Below are positions 59,101 to 64,000 of a stretch of DNA of 64,000 nucleotides, piece by piece. Origin of the DNA: Linnemannia elongata. Taxonomy: Eukaryota; Mortierellomycota; Mortierellomycetes; Mortierellales; Mortierellaceae. The stretch covers positions 1,448,501 through 1,512,500 of the forward strand of contig JAXBDG010000011.1 of assembly GCA_036320915.1 (NCBI GenBank), read 5' to 3'. Below the pieces are notes generated by a model. The model saw only the letters and a program-made list of their open reading frames with translations. It did not search any database and was not told where the DNA came from. A program made the position numbers and the translations under genes. How positions within the stretch are numbered: position 1 is the stretch's first letter; the number at the start of each line of letters is the position of its first letter.

Positions 59101-62100
59101 TTCCCTCAAAGCTGCAGTCGATATTGGATACTTTGGATTGGACCTTGCACTTGACAGTCACGCACTCGGACATGTTGATATCCCGTCGATCAACATCTCG
59201 ACCTCCAACAACCAGCTCATCCTTGCCTTCAAAGCCGTCATCGCTGTCGAGGATACCCCTGCAGTCCAAACTGATATCGCCAACATCGTTGCATTTATTT
59301 CTTCCAACACTACGGCTACTTCTCCTATCAGCAACCTTATTGTGTCCAAGCCTGTGTTTGGTGTCTCAACCTCGGACAACATTCAGACCTTTGCCTTAAT
59401 CCAATATCCCTTTGCACTGACTGAGCTGCTCACCAAGGCTCGAGTAAGCATCGCCCAGTTGTTCTCTGGTACCGGTGGACTTAACACAAACAATTGGGCC
59501 TTGTCTGGACTCGTCCTCGATTTAAACAGCCCTTCGATTGCCAGTGTGCAAGGTGGTCTCCTGATCAAGGGCTTCTCGCTCCCTATCGACCTCAGCATCA
59601 GCTACATTGGTGCCTCCCTCGGACTGGATGCCATCGCATTGGGAGACCTCACCATCCCATCTTTGGCCTTAACATCGACCAGCGACCAGCTCTCGATCGA
59701 TTTCAAAGCAAGCCTCAACCTCCAGCAAGGCGGGGAAGCCAGCTCGCAGGTGACCAAGTTGTTCAGTGCTATGCTCTACCCCGGCAAGGTCACCCCGCCT
59801 ACCAACCTCGTCATCTACAACCCTGTCTTTGGCGGAGATCCCCAGCATCTTTTCCATATCCTGACCCAGGTCAAGTTCAACATTGCCGTCGCCCCTTACT
59901 TGCAGAAGCTTGGAGTGATCTTTGGCGGAAGTGGCGGCGGTCTTTTGAGTGGTCTCGATATTTCAGGTCTGAAGGTCAACCTCAACAACCCCCAGACCAT
60001 CGGCATCGATACCACTGTCGCCATCAAGAACGTTACCATCCCTGCCGAGATCAAGTTGAACTATGTCGGTCTCAACCTCGCCCTCAACACCGTCGGTCTG
60101 GCCCAAGTCGCTGTCCCACAGTTCACACTCAAGCCTATCAATGGTGCCCTTTCCATCTCTGCGCATCTTGATATTGAGATGTCGACCAGCAAAGAACTCA
60201 ACTCGGCCATCAACAACTTGATTAGTGCGGCCGTCACCAACAACACTGTCCCCGCCACCAACCTCGTACTCTCAGGTCTTGTCTTTGGTGGCTCTCAGAC
60301 CAATGTCTTTACTATCCTTCAAGGGCTGGTCATCCCTATCGACGTATCGACCTATGTTGCCAAGCTGGGCGGTATCATCGGCGGCGCTGGGTCCTTGTTG
60401 AGCGGTCTTGGTCTCTCAGGTCTTGCTATCGATTTGAATCAGGCACCTAACATCGGCATCGATGCCACCATTGCGCTTCAGAACTTTGCCCTCCCTGCTG
60501 AACTGACTGTTGGATATGTTGGGCTGAGTATGTCTGCCAACAATGTGCCTTTGGCCAAGGTTGGCATCCCCAAGATCCAGCTCGGAACTAGTGGCGCCAG
60601 CTTGACCATTGCCACCCACGTCGACATTGCTTTGGAAGAGAGCGATAATGCTCAGAATCTGGCTGCTGGGCTTGTCAATACTCTTGTCGTTGGCCAGGCT
60701 CCCCAGGGTACTGTTGTATTCTCTGGTCTCACTTTTGGACCCAGCGAGGGCAATGTCTACACTTTTCTCAAGGGCATCCAGATTCCCATCCCGGTCTCCA
60801 GTATCATCTCGGTCGTCAATCCTGCTACTGGTGGTGGGTCAGGCACTGGGACCTCGTTCTTCAACAAGTTGAGCCTCCAGAGCGCCGACATCGATATGAA
60901 GAACCCACCCAGCATCGGTGCCGATTTCGCCGTCGCCATCCTCGGATACCAGTTTGACCCCAGGCTGTTGCTCAACTATGTCAGTCTCCGCACCTTCTTG
61001 GATACCACTCCTCTAGCCACCATCTCTGTCCCTGGTATTGCTCTCTCCTCTGGCAACAACCAAATCACCCTCAAGGCCAACGCTCTGCTCAACCTTGCCA
61101 GTGGTAGTGATATCCAGGCCAAGATTGCGGCTATTGCTGCTGAGGCAATGGGTAACAGTGGGGGAGCGCAGAATGTCAACCTGGTTCTGTCGAATATTGC
61201 TTTTGGAGGTGGTGCTGACAAGGTGTTCCATATCCTGGAGAAGGTTAAGGTCTCGGTTCCTATTGGCCCTTACATCCAGCAGCTGGCGGTATGGGTCGGT
61301 GGTATTTTCTCTGGTGGTGGTGGCAACTCGACACTCAGCATCAGCCAGTTGGATATTACAGCCCCCAGTGCGAATGAGCTTTCTGTCGCTGTCGGTGCCG
61401 CGATCGGTGGTATTGGATCCAAGATCTCGGTAGAGATGCCCTACATTGGATTGCAGGTCTCGGCCAACGGTAATGGGTTTGTCTACCCTGCCATCAATGA
61501 CTTGCAATTGGCCAACGGCAAGGTTTATCTGACCCTGGCTCTCCCTTTCCAACCCGCCGCCAAGAACATTATCTCCTCGCTCTCGACTCCCATCTCCCAG
61601 CTCCTGTTCTCGACTGTTGGCAACGTCCCTGGTTCACTCGTCATCAACAGCGTCAATTTTGGTGCTTCTGCCGGTCAGTCCTTTGACCTTGCCTCCAAGA
61701 TCGGTCTGACGGTCAGTGTCAACTCTATCTTCCAATACCTTCAGTCGTTTACGGGCAAGCCTGGATCACTCCAATTGAGCGACGTCAACACCCTACTCAC
61801 CGCGACGGGTGTCCAGGCATCACTGGCCATCTCTGGTGCTTCTCTAAACGGTCTGCCTCTGAAGCTCAACTTCCCTATTAGCCTTGCGGGCTACTACAAG
61901 AACGACACTTTTGCGACTGCTGACATCACATCAATGGATATGAACCGGTCCCCTTGGTCCCTTGGCACCACTATCCGAGCTACCGAGCCTGCAGCTCAAC
62001 CTGCGGTGAGTTCTATGATCACCAACAGCCTGCAGGGCAAAAACGTCGTCCAGGATATCACACTCCGAGGCATCAACCTGGGCTCTTGCAACGTTTTTAC

Positions 62101-62581
62101 GGGCTTGACAATCTACCTCCCCGCAATCGTTTCGGACTCGTCCATGTCCGCCACAGACGTCAAGACCCACCTCTCCCCCCTGAGCGCAGACTTCTCCGTC
62201 ACATATCCCAACAAGGGTCCCCTCCGCGTCGACATGGGTCCTATCCATATCCTTATCAAACAAGGACCCACCACTGATGTCATGGAAATCTACAACACCA
62301 ACCCCACCCCTTCCTCCCCCATCCATATCAACAACTTTAGCCAAAATGGAGGGAACAACCAGATTCCGATGGTAGCCATGATGAAATTCAGTTTCTTTGA
62401 ATTTTTTGGGGTCCTGGCGGGATTGATGAATCCGGGGGATCGGTTTCAGTTTGAGTTCTCGGTAAAGACAAGTGGTGGAAGTGGAGAGGAGGTTGGGTGG
62501 TTGAGGGATGGGTTGAATGGGGTTTCGGATGTGGTTTGGGGAAGCTTTTTGCCAGGGATTGCCAAGAACCTTGTTTTCTGA
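56140..62581 (+). CDS. Giant secreted or anchored module-repeat protein (DUF3712/LEA_2-like), copy 2
   Basis: Three exons: 56140-57118, 57226-58350 and 58500-62581, GT-AG, phase 1 both times; about 2061 residues. The N-terminus MTPPLITPGSKMKSF is followed by a hydrophobic signal or anchor segment (residues about 12-35) ending near TTTADA. Modules align one-for-one with copy 1 from the N-terminus through module 7, then skip to copy 1's module 10 (GLAIDLNQAPNIGID) and continue to the same C-terminal region (HINNFSQNGGNN, WLRDGLNGVSDVV). The matching intron sites and phases show descent from one tandem duplication. The role is unknown, as for copy 1. The start was chosen because TPPL just after it is also seen just before the copy 1 start. 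Confidence 0.88.
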
Positions 62582-62929
62582 TTGATACACAAAGAAACGA
62601 AAATAAATAAGAAATGGTTGAAGGAATAATTAAGTAAATTGTTCACCTTTTTTAACTGTCAACCATGAATGTTTTAAGCTGTCAAACACTACCCACCACT
62701 TCTTTGCTCTTTGTTCGTTCTGCATTTCTTGTCTTCATTCTCTGTTTAGCCCGATACTCCCTCGGCGACGTTCTTTCCTGCGTTTGTTATCGCCCGTGGC
62801 CCTTCCTTATTATTCATTATCTTTGCGCATCTGTCATTTTTTTGTTTTTCGCCTTGCCTTGACTCATTCCACGGTGCGCACGCGAGCGGTCATCCTCTCT
62901 CCAATGGTCATTCCGAAAAATTAATCTAG
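62582..62929. other. 3' region of giant copy 2
   Basis: A/T-rich 3' UTR, then unassigned sequence up to the retrotransposon relic. Confidence 0.5.
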
Positions 62930-63838
62930 AACCTCAAAAACATGCTGAGAAAAATGGTGCAAGAAACCCCTACGGATTGGGATCAAATCTGCCAGCTGTA
63001 CCGTACAATTGCAGATCAATGCACTTGCGTCGAGTCTCCACAATCCTTCCCCATTCAATCTGTTCTTTGGTCGTCCTTTCTATTGTCCTAGTGATCACAG
63101 TGGCTCGGAAGGTATTCAGTCTAATGACAAAGATCTTGAGACAAGACTACGATACCTTACTCAGTTGGTTTATCCAGCAATATCGGAAAAGAGCAAGGAA
63201 AGGCAAGAAAAAATGATGACCAGGTTTAACAAGGCATCCAAGCTTGCCGACTCTCCTAATGGCACCATGGCCATGGCAAGGGATGAACGCAGAGAAGGAA
63301 CAACGACTCCAAAGTTTGGAGGTCCTTTTATAGTTGGTGATATTGTGCCTTTCAACCAAAATGATGTAAAAAATTAACCACTAATCCAGCTGTGAGCGGG
63401 GTTTGCATGGCTGTGGAACAAAAATGTTGTCCTGAATAGTAGGCTAATCGGGGTTTAGTGGCCAAAACAAAACAGTTTATGTGAAATGCCTAATAGATAT
63501 TATAACAATTAAAATATCCTGCTTGAGGGCACAGGCTCACCACTTACACGTCGCTGTGCTCCGTCTCAGTTGGAGTATCGTGGACAACGCAGCTCAAACC
63601 CCCGCTGCTAGCGAAGAAAAGAATTCAGATTCAGGCGCTACATCAGAATTTTATGAGGCTGAAGCCATCCTTGATCATACACAAGGTAAAAAAATCCTCA
63701 TATTTACCACTAACATGTGCGTTGGAAATATTATGGTCCTGAACATAACACCTTTTGCGAACTTTGATGACGTTCGAATAGTGCGTACCCCTTGGCGTCA
63801 GCAGAAAAGGCAATTTGTTTCCTCTTCATGTCCTGGAT
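62930..63838 (+). mobile_element. Ty3/gypsy chromovirus pol 3' relic
   Basis: Plus-strand fragments in several frames match the integrase end of gypsy elements: NLKNMLRKMVQETPTDWDQ, then SPFNLFFGRPFYCPSD in the frame ending at 63377, FNKASKLADSPNGTMAMARD, and KFGGPFIVGDIV. After about 160 unassigned bases, a chromodomain-like block follows: SEFYEAEAILDHTQGKK, then, past a damaged core, TPFANFDDVRIVRTPW. Frame changes and stops show it is inactive. Gag, protease and reverse transcriptase are not in the window. Confidence 0.75.
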
Positions 63839-64000
63839 AATGTATCCAACAAAGGGCAAGACAGTAACAAAAACAAGGGCACGTTAAACAAAGAATAAGG
63901 CTGGCCACTGAAGGTACCATACCTGCTCATAGTTCTTCCTCGTCTCAGAATCAAGACTTACGAACATCGAAACGCAACAGAATCTGATTTATTTATTTTT
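63839..64000. other. Sequence after the gypsy relic
   Basis: Nothing recognisable. It could include the start of a decayed LTR, but no second LTR copy is in the window for comparison. Confidence 0.3.

Overview
The window reads as nuclear DNA of an early-diverging filamentous fungus. Short GT-AG introns interrupt most genes, proteins carry long Gln, Ser/Thr and Pro tracts, intergenic DNA is full of long A/T homopolymers, and tandem giant repeat proteins sit beside decayed Helitron, Tc1/mariner and Ty3/gypsy copies. A Mucoromycota host of the Mortierella type is my best guess. That is an inference from gene style, not a marker match.

Layout: 1-1.5 kb holds the 3' part of glycerol-3-phosphate dehydrogenase. 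1.5-6.7 kb has no gene I can support. 6.7-26.6 kb is a compact housekeeping block: an F-box/LRR-like protein, a two-hairpin membrane protein, the INO80 subunit Ies6, COPII coat protein Sec24, the CCR4-NOT subunit Caf40/CNOT9, a mitotic B-type cyclin, a claudin-like four-helix membrane protein and a disordered protein. 26.6-33.4 kb is accessory DNA: an unassigned two-exon ORF, a tRNA-Thr(AGT), a pair of CACGTG palindromes, a multi-helix candidate RNA, a duplicated 51-mer, a 229-bp inverted-repeat structure and an acidic-tail relic. 33.4-36.7 kb has a second, divergent B-type cyclin with KEN and destruction boxes and a GNAT-like protein whose 3' end is tandemly duplicated.

41.2-62.6 kb is dominated by two giant same-strand paralogues (about 2382 and 2061 aa). 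Each has a signal or anchor sequence followed by a chain of roughly 150-residue beta-rich modules resembling DUF3712/LEA_2-type domains. Both have two introns at matching places and phases. The second copy lacks two consecutive modules, which accounts for nearly all of the size difference. The 7.6 kb between them holds a broken Helitron Rep/helicase, a broken Tc1/mariner transposase and several satellites. A decayed chromodomain Ty3/gypsy pol end follows the second paralogue.

The housekeeping genes do not form one pathway. The two cyclins would both drive Cdk1-type kinases, but the second has lost much of the kinase-contact helix. The most distinctive system here is the giant module-repeat pair. 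Its role is unknown; a cell-surface or inter-membrane lipid-binding role is only a structural guess.
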